Shown here: one piece after another, positions 27,381-35,394 of the stretch
Position numbering within the stretch: the stretch's first letter is position 1
How the letters are laid out: each line of letters opens with the position of its first letter
Assembly: GCA_040793985.1 (NCBI GenBank)
Contig: JBFNJI010000003.1
Span: forward strand, 682,001-746,000
Length of the DNA: 64,000 bases
DNA from: Thiodiazotropha sp040793985
GTDB lineage: Bacteria > Pseudomonadota > Gammaproteobacteria > Chromatiales > Chromatiaceae
Reading direction: 5' to 3'
Translations under genes and position numbers: made by a program
Notes under the pieces: generated by a model
What the model was told of the DNA's origin: nothing
Database searches by the model: none
The model's input: only the letters and a program-made list of their open reading frames with translations

Positions 27381-27639
27381 CGTCTTGGTCTTCCCTCTGA
27401 TCTATAAATTCCAATCCCATCTCATGATACTCAATCGGGTCCTGCCATTCGCCGTTCTCATCCTCCCATTCGGCGAGAAACTCCAAAAAGGCGCTGGATG
27501 GCAAGGCGTCACCGCTTTGCTCAGCCATAGCAGGCATACAGAGATAGAGCTGCATCAGACAGATGCCGCCGAGTCGGGAAATTGTGCGCTGGTAGGCCAG
27601 ATACCGGGTGCAGTTCGTGGGCCAGTCAACTCTCGCCAT
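27373..27639 (-). CDS. Small exported acidic protein of the sigma/DUF3619 operon
   Basis: An 88-residue protein with a hydrophobic stretch (LGGICLMQLYLCMPAMA, about 23-39) that looks like a signal peptide, followed by an acidic tail (FLEFLAEWEDENGEWQDP...). The ATG at 27639 lies 14 bases before the end of the upstream gene, so translation is coupled. Proteins of this size and tail are often found between DUF3619 and DUF3106 genes, but the function is unknown. Confidence 0.75.
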   Translation of the reverse strand: MARVDWPTNCTRYLAYQRTISRLGGICLMQLYLCMPAMAEQSGDALPSSAFLEFLAEWEDENGEWQDPIEYHEMGLEFIDQREDQDDE

Positions 27640-27961
27640 GCATCAGCTCCAGCCAATTATAGAACTCCAACTCCTCGATCAGCTCCAGCTCCTCGCCCGA
27701 GGCGAGCAGTTCCCAATCCTCGTTGAATTGCGGTGAGACGAGGGTATTGCCTTGATGCCACAAGGCAACAGCGATCAGCGCCGCCGCCGCGGCGGCAAAA
27801 GTGGAAACCGGTAACCACCCAAACGCTCTCCTGGGCCTGCTCTCGAGGGCCTGCTTGCGAGCCGCCTGCAGGCGTGCGGCAGTCAGCGGGTCCATGTGGT
27901 TGATATGCTCATCCAGGTACTGTTTTGCTTTGCTCGTGAATGCTTGCTCATCCGGTTTCAT
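27626..27961 (-). CDS. DUF3619-like membrane protein, probable anti-sigma factor
   Basis: A 111-residue protein with a cytoplasmic helical N-terminus (LDEHINHMDPLTAARLQAAR), one membrane helix (VSTFAAAAAALIAVALW, about 52-68) and a short periplasmic tail ending EELEFYNWLELM. That topology and its position right after an ECF sigma gene (4-base overlap) suggest that it holds the sigma factor at the membrane. The anti-sigma role is inferred. Confidence 0.78.
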   Translation of the reverse strand: MKPDEQAFTSKAKQYLDEHINHMDPLTAARLQAARKQALESRPRRAFGWLPVSTFAAAAAALIAVALWHQGNTLVSPQFNEDWELLASGEELELIEELEFYNWLELMHGES

Positions 27962-28563
27962 GGTCTGAAATCCTCCAGTCGCTCCCTGAGGCGATGCACC
28001 GCTCGGGAGTAATGGGTCTTCACGCTGCCTTCACTGCACCCCATGGCATAGGCGGTCTCGCTGACACTCAAGCCCTCCCAGATCCTTAGCAGGAATGCCT
28101 GCTGTTGACGTAGCGGCAGATCTCTCAATGTGGAGAGCAGATCATCCATGGCGACTTGCGATGCCAGCTGATCAACACTATCCGGCAGATGGTGATCCAC
28201 CGCCTCCTGGATGGGATCCCTCTCCCGTCCCTGATCTTTGCCGGAGAGTCCCAGCCAGACACGAAACCTGTTGCGTACCCGGGTGCGTCGATACCAGTCG
28301 CGGATGCGGCTCTGCAGGATGCGATAGAACAGCGGCGGCCACTCCTCGTGATCCCGGTCGCAGTAGCGCTCTACCAATAGCAGCATGGCATCCTGGACCA
28401 GGTCCAATGCATCATCGCGATTGCCAGTGGCGAGTTCAGCCATGATGAATGCACGCCGCTCAACCTGGATAAGAAACGCTTCAACGGCTTGACTCGGTTC
28501 CAGGATACGCTCCTTGTGGTGGTCTTCTGCACCCAGTTTACAATAATCCAGACCATTGCCCAT
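27958..28563 (-). CDS. ECF-type RNA polymerase sigma factor
   Basis: About 201 residues. Region 2 has FIMAELATGNRDDALDLVQDAML and the -10 recognition stretch; region 4 has LRDLPLRQQQAFLLRIWEGLSVSETAYAMGCSEGSVKTHYSRA, typical of sigma-70 family members. It heads the operon with DUF3619, an acidic exported protein and DUF3106. The start is uncertain: ATG 28563 has no clear ribosome binding site and falls in the arm of a perfect inverted repeat. Confidence 0.9.
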   Translation of the reverse strand: MGNGLDYCKLGAEDHHKERILEPSQAVEAFLIQVERRAFIMAELATGNRDDALDLVQDAMLLLVERYCDRDHEEWPPLFYRILQSRIRDWYRRTRVRNRFRVWLGLSGKDQGRERDPIQEAVDHHLPDSVDQLASQVAMDDLLSTLRDLPLRQQQAFLLRIWEGLSVSETAYAMGCSEGSVKTHYSRAVHRLRERLEDFRP

Positions 28564-28590
28564 GACGGTTGCGTGATGCTGCAACCGTCA
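28563..28590. repeat. Perfect inverted repeat overlapping the sigma gene start
   Basis: TGACGGTTGC and GCAACCGTCA (10 bp, perfect) are separated by eight bases. One arm overlaps the sigma gene's ATG, and the other ends eight bases before the stop of the upstream repeat-protein gene. It could be an RNA hairpin hiding the start, or an operator. Confidence 0.55.
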
Positions 28591-28598
28591 TCGCAAGA

Positions 28599-29072
28599 TC
28601 ATCGCTTCAGGCGTCTCTCTATCCGATCCCCCTTGCGATCCAGGCGTCGATCGATGCGGTTCCCCCTGCGGTCGAGACGATGGTTGATGCGATCCCCCTT
28701 GCGATCGAGTCTATTGCTGATACGGTCACCCTTGCGGTCGAGTCTGAACTCTGCACGATCCCCCTTGCGATCGAGCCGATTTGCCAAGCCATCCCTGCCG
28801 TTGGCGTAAGCACGGTCCGAGGCGCTGTCGAGACGGTCGTTGATACGTTCACCCCTGTTGTCCAGGCGCCTGTCGATACGATCTCCTCTACGGTCCAGGC
28901 GGTCGTCTATGCGGTCCCCCCTCTGGTCGAGTCGCGCATCGATGCGGTCGCCCTTCCGGTCCAGGTAGTCGTTGATGCGCTCACCGACTGCGCCCGGATC
29001 GGCCTGGGTAGTCGCACTGCAGATAAGTAGAAGTCCGCTGAGCACTGAAGCAGGTATTGGATAGGATTTCAT
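28599..29072 (-). CDS. Exported protein made of 11-residue RLDRKGDRI repeats
   Basis: A 157-residue protein with a signal peptide (end near TTQADP). The mature part is about ten copies of an 11-residue unit, R-I-x-x-R-L-D-R-(K/R)-G-D, broken only once by SASDRAYANGRDGLAN. The charge pattern (alternating Arg and Asp) predicts a highly charged extended helix or coiled coil in the periplasm. The start ATG 29072 has CAGGAG upstream. The function is unknown. The DNA carries the matching 33-base tandem repeat. Confidence 0.8.
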   Translation of the reverse strand: MKSYPIPASVLSGLLLICSATTQADPGAVGERINDYLDRKGDRIDARLDQRGDRIDDRLDRRGDRIDRRLDNRGERINDRLDSASDRAYANGRDGLANRLDRKGDRAEFRLDRKGDRISNRLDRKGDRINHRLDRRGNRIDRRLDRKGDRIERRLKR

Positions 29073-29309
29073 GGAGTTGCTCCTGTGTTGTTTGTGTTTG
29101 AAAAAAGGCTTTCAATCACTACAACGCACCAGCTGCCTATCCGTTGACACGGATTCCACTATCGATCCCGCAATCTTGCCTCAGCGGAGGACGGCGGCCT
29201 TGATCCTATCGGCCATTGGATTGGTTACCGGGCCTACTATAATCACTCAGGTGATCTGTTTAGTTTGATGAAGCGGCTCTACCCGATTAATAGACCAGGA
29301 AGAGAGGCG

Positions 29310-29456
29310 ATGACAGCCAATCAGTTGACGAGTGCGATTCGAAAGCGTTTTGCCAGCTTGCCGAATTGGCTGCGACAGTTGACGGCGGTCAGCTTTCTCT
29401 TTTTTCTCGCCAAAGGCTTGCTCTGGCTGGGGTTGGCGGCTTGGTTGATCCTTTGA
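29310..29456 (+). CDS. Small single-helix membrane protein (48 aa)
   Basis: ATG 29310 follows GAGAGG. The amphipathic N-terminus (IRKRFASLPNWLRQL) leads into one hydrophobic helix (AVSFLFFLAKGLLWLGLAAWLIL). No family is recognised. Its good start site and helix design favour a real gene. Confidence 0.5.
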   Translation: MTANQLTSAIRKRFASLPNWLRQLTAVSFLFFLAKGLLWLGLAAWLIL

Positions 29457-29607
29457 TTACCCGGCAGCCGATTGACTGCCGTCAGCCAGATCCATATCCA
29501 TATCCGTTCATTCTGGCTATAGATCACTGACACAGGCTGGGTGGCGTGGCACATGCAGCGGCTTGGACGCGGTGGCGGAAGAAGCCGGGGAGGGGATTCA
29601 GTTGGTC

Positions 29608-29796
29608 TCAGCAGTTGAACAGGCGATCGATTGCGTCCAGCCCCTCCTGCACAATCTCGTCAAGCTCTTCCGGATCATCGTCGTGCTCATAGGCGAGCAT
29701 GGAGTAGGCGGCCAAGGATTTGAGCCCCATGGCAATCTTCTCAACATCAGCAAGATTAAGCTCAACCCCTTCCCTCAGATTGCATTCATCGCTCAT
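29608..29796 (-). CDS. Small acidic hypothetical protein (62 aa)
   Basis: A soluble helical protein from ATG 29796 (GAGGT lies about nine bases upstream), with an EHDDDPEELDEIVQEGLDAI acidic stretch and a C-terminal Cys. Nothing in it points to a function. It stands alone between a small membrane gene and mltD. Confidence 0.55.
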   Translation of the reverse strand: MSDECNLREGVELNLADVEKIAMGLKSLAAYSMLAYEHDDDPEELDEIVQEGLDAIDRLFNC

Positions 29797-29943
29797 TGAG
29801 ATACTACCTCGATATAAACACATACATGGTATATGAATATTCCAGCAGATACTTATCTATGTCAAACAATAAAATCAATTGTTGACGATGGCCAAGCCGT
29901 CGCACCGACGGGGGATTGGTGACATGGACGGGTTGGAATGCCC

Positions 29944-31629
29944 TCAGAGGGTCTGTTCCGTTACGTCGACATAGAGCTTAAGCTGTTGACCTGGTTGTAG
30001 ATATTTGCCACCAAGGGTGTTCCAGTGCTTGAGGTCGGTAACCGATACCTTGAAGCGGTGGGCGATACCGGAGAGGGAGTCGCCACGCCTGACCCTGTAG
30101 TGCAGCCGGCTCTGTGTCCCGGTCGGTTGCAGGTTGAGCTGCGACACGTCGGAACCTGGGGCCTTCTTCACCCAGATCACCAGCCGTTGTCCCGGTTTGA
30201 GCGGGTCTCCCGGTGCCATACCGTTCCAGGCGGCTAACTTGCGATGGCTGATGGAGTAGGTCTTGGCTATCTTCCACAGGCTGTCCCCGGGTTTCACCCG
30301 GTAGTGCTGTTTGTTACCGCTGCGGGCACGGTTTTGAATTGTCGCTTTGCGTTGGTCGGCACTATAGGCATATTGGTCCAGGCTTTTGCTGGAGACCGGG
30401 ATCAGCAGGTGTTTTCCCGCGCGGATCTTGCTGCCCTTGAGCTTGTTCACCCGTTTGAGAACCTTGGTGGTGGTGCCGTGTTTCCTGGCAATGACACTGA
30501 GGGAATCACCTGATTTGATCTTGTAACGTTTCCAGGTCAGGCGTTTTTCAGCCGGCAAGTCATCGAGTTTTTCCAGAAACGTCTCGACTCTGTCCAGAGG
30601 CAGGCTGAGCTTATGCGGACCGTCCGGGTCGGTGGCCCATCGATTCAGCCCGGGATTGAGCATGTAGAGCTCCTGAATGGGCAGTCCCGCCATCTCCGCC
30701 GCCAGGGCGAGGTCGAGCTGAGACTCTATGTCTACGGTGGTGAAATAGGGTTCGTCGGGTATGGCAATCAGGCTGACCCCGTGCTGCTCTGGATTTCTGA
30801 ATATCTCCGCCAGGGCCAGCAGGCGGGGTACATAGGCACTTGTTTCGTCAGGCAGTTTCAGCGACCAGTAGTCGGTGGGTTTGCCGCGTTTCTTGTTGCG
30901 GCGAATCGAACTGCGCACCGTTCCGGCCCCCGAGTTGTAGGCGGCGAGGGCCAGTTCCCAGTCATTGTCAAACTGGCGGCTCAGCGACTGCAGGTAGTCG
31001 AGCGCGGCCTGGGTCGAGGCCACTACATCCCGACGTCCGTCATACCACCAATTCTGCTTGAGTCCGAACTGACGGCCGGTGGAGGGTATGAACTGCCACA
31101 TCCCGGCGGCGCGTCCCGGTGAATAGGCAAATGGCCGGTAGGCGCTCTCCACCGCTGGAAGCAGGGCGATTTCTCTGGGGATATCCCGCTTCTCAATCTC
31201 CTGGAGGATGAAATGGAGATAGGGTCGGGAACGCTCCTGGATGCGCTGGATATAGTCGGGATGACTGCTGAACCAGTTCAATTCACGTTCGATTCGGGGG
31301 GTTTGCGGGATCTTCAGTTGATAGCCGTCCAGCATCCTGGTCCATAGATCGGCGGGTTTCTCCGGGGTGGGAGGTTCAGAGAGCGCAGTCTCCAGTTCTG
31401 CCGCCACCTCCGGCATCCGCTCCAGGGAAATGGCCTTTTCCTTCTCACTGGGCTGGATCTGCAGTGCCTTCGTTGTTGTCGGGGTGAGAGGTACCTGCTG
31501 CAGGGTGCCGGCCCTATCCCCGTTGGGAAGGCTTTGGCAGGCAGCGAGGAGGCAGGCGGCGAGCAGGTTCATAACGAGCAAGGGAGAACTGAGGTACTGC
31601 ATCGAACTCTTGGAGTGTGTTGTTGGCAT
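29944..31629 (-). CDS. mltD: Membrane-bound lytic transglycosylase MltD with three LysM domains
   Basis: Cleaves peptidoglycan between MurNAc and GlcNAc in the periplasm. The protein of up to 561 residues starts with a lipoprotein signal (LLAAC, lipid on the Cys). An SLT domain follows with the catalytic Glu in LPAVESAYRPFAYSPGRAAGMWQF and AALDYLQSLS...LALAAYNSGAGT. Three LysM repeats lie in the last 200 residues (YKIKSGDSLSVIA, YRVKPGDSLWKIA, YRVRRGDSLSGIA). ATG 31602, nine codons in, is an alternative start. It is divergent from the methyltransferase-rnhA-dnaQ block, as in E. coli. Confidence 0.95.
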   Translation of the reverse strand: MPTTHSKSSMQYLSSPLLVMNLLAACLLAACQSLPNGDRAGTLQQVPLTPTTTKALQIQPSEKEKAISLERMPEVAAELETALSEPPTPEKPADLWTRMLDGYQLKIPQTPRIERELNWFSSHPDYIQRIQERSRPYLHFILQEIEKRDIPREIALLPAVESAYRPFAYSPGRAAGMWQFIPSTGRQFGLKQNWWYDGRRDVVASTQAALDYLQSLSRQFDNDWELALAAYNSGAGTVRSSIRRNKKRGKPTDYWSLKLPDETSAYVPRLLALAEIFRNPEQHGVSLIAIPDEPYFTTVDIESQLDLALAAEMAGLPIQELYMLNPGLNRWATDPDGPHKLSLPLDRVETFLEKLDDLPAEKRLTWKRYKIKSGDSLSVIARKHGTTTKVLKRVNKLKGSKIRAGKHLLIPVSSKSLDQYAYSADQRKATIQNRARSGNKQHYRVKPGDSLWKIAKTYSISHRKLAAWNGMAPGDPLKPGQRLVIWVKKAPGSDVSQLNLQPTGTQSRLHYRVRRGDSLSGIAHRFKVSVTDLKHWNTLGGKYLQPGQQLKLYVDVTEQTL

Positions 31630-31819
31630 AGACTATATCGGAGGAAAATAGTATCAGAGCCGCGTATCATTTCCATGGCCGGTACTCCTTTTAACCTGGT
31701 AACCCGCGATTGTCTGTGATTCGGGGATACCGCTTGATAACCTGTAACCTCTTCGAGGCACACTGGACTGCACAGGGTACCTGACAGTTGTGTCGGTAGC
31801 AAAGTCGATAGCTTGAAAT

Positions 31820-32584
31820 ATGAGAGAAAAGAAGCAGTTGAATTTGGGATCCTGTCGACAGAAACAGCTGCAAACCTGGTTTGAGAGCGATCTGGGCGGG
31901 TTGCTGGCAGAGCAGGAGACGGCCTGTCTGAAATCCCGCATCGCCACGCTGTTCGGCTATCACGTGGTTCAGCTCGGGCGTCCCTGCAGAGGTCAGGAAC
32001 TACTCGAGGTGAGCCCGGCACGCAACCGTGTGGTGATGGGTGATGGCAGTGAAAGCCCGGGGATCGATCTGCATGCCGACTGCAACAGCCTGCCATTCGC
32101 CAGTGACAGTGTGGACGGGATGGTGCTGCCCCATACCCTCGATTATGCCCTGGATCCCCATCAGGTGCTGCGGGAGGTCGAACGGGTGTTGATTCCCGAG
32201 GGTAAGGTCGTGCTCTGTGGCTTCAATCCATGGAGCCAATGGGGATTGTGGCGTCTGCTGCGCCTGCGCTCCTCGATGATCCCCTGGTGCGGACACTTCT
32301 TCAGCGGCAAGCGGATCCAGGATTGGTTCTCCCTGCTCGGTTTTGAGCTGGAGGAGATGGTCCATCTGCACTACAGACCGCCGGTCTCCAGCCTCCCCAT
32401 CATGCAACGACTCGCCTTTATGGAGGGATTGGGAGAACGTATCTATCCAATGTTCGGCGGTGTCTATGTGATACTCGCGGTGAAGCGGGAAGTCACTTTG
32501 ACGCCGCTGAAAACCAAGTGGCGGATAAAGAAACGGGTTTTGCCGACCGCAGCGGAACCGACAACGAGAAACGGGTTAAAATGA
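31820..32584 (+). CDS. SAM-dependent methyltransferase (YafS-like)
   Basis: A 254-residue class I methyltransferase. VDGMVLPHTLDYALDPHQVLREVERVLIPEGKVVLCGFNPWS is the acidic and post-II region. The GxGxG loop is weak. Its position right before rnhA (ATGA overlap) and dnaQ matches the yafS-rnhA-dnaQ region of E. coli. Substrate unknown. Confidence 0.85.
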   Translation: MREKKQLNLGSCRQKQLQTWFESDLGGLLAEQETACLKSRIATLFGYHVVQLGRPCRGQELLEVSPARNRVVMGDGSESPGIDLHADCNSLPFASDSVDGMVLPHTLDYALDPHQVLREVERVLIPEGKVVLCGFNPWSQWGLWRLLRLRSSMIPWCGHFFSGKRIQDWFSLLGFELEEMVHLHYRPPVSSLPIMQRLAFMEGLGERIYPMFGGVYVILAVKREVTLTPLKTKWRIKKRVLPTAAEPTTRNGLK

Positions 32585-33024
32585 CACAGCTTGTGGAAAT
32601 ATTCAGTGATGGCGCCTGCCGCGGAAATCCCGGTCCCGGGGGCTGGGGCGTTGTGCTGCGATACGGGCGGCATGAGAAACAGCTCTACGGCGGCGAGGCC
32701 GATACGACGAACAACCGCATGGAGCTGATGGGGGTGATAAGGGGTCTGCAGAGCCTGACGCGAAAGAGCCAGGTAAGGGTCACCACCGACTCCCAATACG
32801 TCAAGAACGGCATCACCCAATGGATCCACAATTGGAAACGCAATGGCTGGAAGACGGCGGCGAAAAAATCGGTCAAGAATGCCGATCTTTGGCAACTCCT
32901 CGACCTTGAGGTCAACAAGCACCGGGTAGAGTGGGCCTGGGTGAAGGGTCACTCCGGCCATGCGGAGAACGAACTGGCTGACGAACTGGCAAACCGCGGC
33001 ATCGATGAATTAGGGCCTATTTGA
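32581..33024 (+). CDS. rnhA: Ribonuclease HI
   Basis: Cuts the RNA strand of RNA-DNA hybrids. The 147 residues hold all four active-site acids in the E. coli numbering: D10 (FSDGACRGN), E48 (NRMELM), D70 (TTDSQYV) and D134 (ELADELA). ATG 32581 is used because it overlaps the upstream stop as ATGA and gives the normal N-terminus. dnaQ follows at once. Confidence 0.97.
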   Translation: MTQLVEIFSDGACRGNPGPGGWGVVLRYGRHEKQLYGGEADTTNNRMELMGVIRGLQSLTRKSQVRVTTDSQYVKNGITQWIHNWKRNGWKTAAKKSVKNADLWQLLDLEVNKHRVEWAWVKGHSGHAENELADELANRGIDELGPI

Positions 33025-33026
33025 AA

Positions 33027-33728
33027 ATGCGACAGATCGTACTTGATACCGAGACCACGGGTTTGGAACCCGAGCAGGGTCACAGAATCATTGAAATCGG
33101 CTGCGTTGAGATGGTTGATCGCAGGCTCACAGGTAACAACTTCCACCAATATCTGCAACCCGAACGGGAGATCGATGCAGCTGCAATCGAAGTCCACGGT
33201 ATCACCAACGAATTTCTCGAGGACAAGCCCGGGTTCATGGATGTGGCCCAGGATTTCATCGACTATGTGAGCGGTTCGGAACTGATCATACACAACGCGC
33301 CTTTCGATGTTGGTTTTCTCGACCACGAACTGCGTCTCATGGATAACCCGGCGCGCATCAACACCCTGTGCGCAGTCACCGATACCCTGAGGATGGCGAA
33401 AAAGATGCATCCGGGGCAGCGCAACAGTCTCGATGCCCTGTGCAAACGCTACGATATCGATAACTCCCATCGTGAGCTTCACGGGGCCCTGCTGGATGCC
33501 GAGATCCTGGCCGATGTCTATCTGATGATGACCGGAGGCCAGGCCTCCCTGGTGCTGGACGGTATGCCAAGCGATGAATATGGCGAGGTTTCGGTCAGTG
33601 GTATCCGGCGACTACCGGCCAACAGACCCAGATTGAAGGTGGTGCAGGCAAGCCGGAAGGAGCTCGAGATCCATGAGCTTCAGTTGAAGGCCATGGGCGA
33701 GGCCTGTGTCTGGCTCAAGGAGGATTGA
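33027..33728 (+). CDS. dnaQ: DNA polymerase III epsilon subunit (3'-5' proofreading exonuclease)
   Basis: Proofreads within the replicative polymerase. The 233 residues have Exo I VLDTETTGLE, Exo II HNAPFDVGFLDHEL and Exo III HGALLDAEILADVY with the catalytic His and Asp. The C-terminal tail, after residue 185, would bind the alpha subunit. ATG 33027 follows the rnhA stop; a TTG two codons upstream is possible. The rnhA-dnaQ order is conserved among gammaproteobacteria. Confidence 0.96.
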   Translation: MRQIVLDTETTGLEPEQGHRIIEIGCVEMVDRRLTGNNFHQYLQPEREIDAAAIEVHGITNEFLEDKPGFMDVAQDFIDYVSGSELIIHNAPFDVGFLDHELRLMDNPARINTLCAVTDTLRMAKKMHPGQRNSLDALCKRYDIDNSHRELHGALLDAEILADVYLMMTGGQASLVLDGMPSDEYGEVSVSGIRRLPANRPRLKVVQASRKELEIHELQLKAMGEACVWLKED

Positions 33729-33739
33729 TTGGACTCCCT

Positions 33740-34498
33740 TCAGATCCTTGACTGGCTCGGTTTCGCCCTGTCCGCACCCTGCACGATGTCATAGAGCCTT
33801 GGAATGTCCAGCAACTGAACATGTTTCCTCTCTACATGCAGTAGCTTTTCATCCTGGAAGCGGGTGAACAGTCTGCTTACCGTCTCCACCGCCAGTCCGA
33901 GATAGTTACCGATTTCGTGGCGCGACATGCTGAGAAAGAAATCGCTGGCGGAAAAACCACGCTGCTTGAAACGCTCTGAAAAGCTGAGCAGGAAGGTTGC
34001 GAGCCTCTCCTCGGCACTCTTTTTACCCAGCAGGGTCAGCATCTCCGTATCCTGTCCGATCTCGCGGCTGAGCAGGCGATACATCTGGTGTTGCAGGCTC
34101 GGCATGATCGAACTGAGTGACTCCAGCTGGGAGAAAGGGATCTCGCAGACCGCGGTTGTCTCGAGGGCAATGGCGGAGCAGGTATGGTTGTCGTCCTGAA
34201 TGGCGTCCAAGCCGATGAGTTCACCGGGGAGATGAAAACCCAGGACCTGCTCACCGCCATCCTCGTTGGGTGAATAGGTCTTGACGGAGCCGCTGGTGAT
34301 GACCCGAAGGCTGTGGAACTTGTCGCCACCGCGATAGAGGTGGTCACCGCGATGGTAGGGACGGCCGCGTTTGATGATGGAATCGAGGCGCTCAACATCC
34401 TCGGGGGTCAAGCCCATGGGTAAGCAAAGGGTTGAAAGGCTGCAGTTTTTGCAGGCGACCTTGATATTTTCAAATGAGACAACTTTTCTGCTAGTCAA
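33740..34498 (-). CDS. fnr: FNR, oxygen-sensing transcription regulator
   Basis: Activates anaerobic genes through an oxygen-labile [4Fe-4S] cluster. The cluster ligands are visible as C16, C19, C25 and C107. A cyclic-nucleotide-type beta barrel follows (about 45-140), then a dimer helix and a helix-turn-helix with SRHEIGNYLGLAVETVSRLF, which carries the ExxSR residues that read TTGAT. The start is TTG 34498 behind GGAGCG. It likely acts on the boxes at 9468-9481 and 34565-34578. Confidence 0.95.
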   Translation of the reverse strand: MTSRKVVSFENIKVACKNCSLSTLCLPMGLTPEDVERLDSIIKRGRPYHRGDHLYRGGDKFHSLRVITSGSVKTYSPNEDGGEQVLGFHLPGELIGLDAIQDDNHTCSAIALETTAVCEIPFSQLESLSSIMPSLQHQMYRLLSREIGQDTEMLTLLGKKSAEERLATFLLSFSERFKQRGFSASDFFLSMSRHEIGNYLGLAVETVSRLFTRFQDEKLLHVERKHVQLLDIPRLYDIVQGADRAKPSQSRI

Positions 34499-34564
34499 GG
34501 ATGCGCTCCAGCACGGGGTACATTGTCGTCAAGGGAATCACTCTGCCTATTTTTCCAGAAGTTC

Positions 34565-34578
34565 TTGATACGGATCAA
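34565..34578 (-). promoter_or_regulatory. FNR box upstream of fnr
   Basis: TTGAT-ACGG-ATCAA is a perfect FNR site whose centre lies 73 bases before the fnr start. This suggests autoregulation. Confidence 0.8.
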
Positions 34579-34617
34579 GTTATTTTATGCTTTTTATTAC
34601 CATAGATCATTTTTGCA

Positions 34618-34644
34618 TAAAAAAAGCCGGCCCGCAGGCCGACT
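34618..34644 (-). terminator. Intrinsic terminator of the sulfur globule gene
   Basis: On the minus strand, GTCGGCC and GGCCGGC form a GC-rich stem followed by a run of seven Ts. It begins about 25 bases after the gene's stop. Confidence 0.85.
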
Positions 34645-34668
34645 TTTCATAAGCTACCAAGAGGTTGC

Positions 34669-35022
34669 TTATTTGGCGGGAGCAGCAGGAGCAGCAGGCG
34701 CTGCGGGTGCTACAGGAGCACCTGGGTAGCCATAGCCGTAGGGAGCGCCATAGGGAGCTCCGTAACCGTACGGGCCATAGCCGCCGTATGGGCCGTAGCC
34801 ATAGTAGTCGCGATAGTAGTTGTTACCGCGGCCATAGCCGGAACCACGTGCGCTGCCACTCATGCCAAAGCTGAAGTCGCCGGAACCATCGCCCCAGCCG
34901 TCGCCCCAGCCATCGTTATTCCAGCCGCGGTTACCCCAGCCAGGTCCACCCCACCATGCAGCAGCACTTGTGGAGAAGGCTACGAGAGCAGCGACGCTCA
35001 GGACTTTAGCAAATTTAGTCAT
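34669..35022 (-). CDS. Sulfur globule protein
   Basis: A 117-residue exported protein with a signal peptide (cleavage at SAAAWW). The mature chain is almost only Gly, Tyr, Trp, Asn, Asp and Pro, with GWGDGWGDG and YGPYGGYGPYG repeats and an Ala/Pro tail. These are the traits of the Sgp proteins that form the shell of periplasmic sulfur globules in purple and colourless sulfur bacteria. It fits the dsr operon at the right end of the window. It has its own promoter candidate and terminator. Confidence 0.88.
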   Translation of the reverse strand: MTKFAKVLSVAALVAFSTSAAAWWGGPGWGNRGWNNDGWGDGWGDGSGDFSFGMSGSARGSGYGRGNNYYRDYYGYGPYGGYGPYGYGAPYGAPYGYGYPGAPVAPAAPAAPAAPAK

Positions 35023-35394
35023 GCTTTCTTCCTCTTTAATAAAGATTGATTTTTATAACTGCAGATTTCTTTGAAAAACAAGTAGTTGGTCGTTATATGT
35101 CCATGCTGCGCAAGAGAGTCTGTCTATATTCTCCCTCTTCATAGCAACGCCCATCTTCACTAGAGTTTAGTCTTGATGGATAACAGCCAACTGGCCTCTG
35201 TTGTTGTTATTTTGCGGAAATCGCCAACCGATTATAGACCTTAAGTGATGATAATAAAACGCTGATATCGATGACTTGAGATCGATACGTCCCGCCAGTG
35301 CAACCCTATTTATTCGATTGAGAGAGAAGGTACGATCTGTTACTGTTTACTCCCGTCCGTTTTCCCTTATCCAGCGCGCTTATTTAGAAGTTTC
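35023..35394. other. Gene-free spacer between the sulfur globule gene and pyrG
   Basis: It holds the sulfur globule gene's ribosome site and promoter candidate at the left end. I see no coding frame, repeat or RNA gene in the rest. The pyrG promoter is presumably in the right half, but I could not pick it out. Confidence 0.5.
35052..35081 (-). promoter_or_regulatory. Candidate sigma-70 promoter of the sulfur globule gene
   Basis: TTGTTT and TATAAA are separated by 18 bases on the minus strand. The -10 element matches five of six consensus bases and lies about 30 bases before the start codon. Confidence 0.4.

Noticed and set aside
28569..29030. Plus-strand 153-codon frame opposite the 11-residue repeat protein
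   Set aside because: It looks repetitive only because the other strand is. The minus-strand frame has a signal peptide and ribosome site.
31569..32096. Minus-strand frame across the mltD/methyltransferase gap
   Set aside because: It overlaps two well-supported genes and has no domain.
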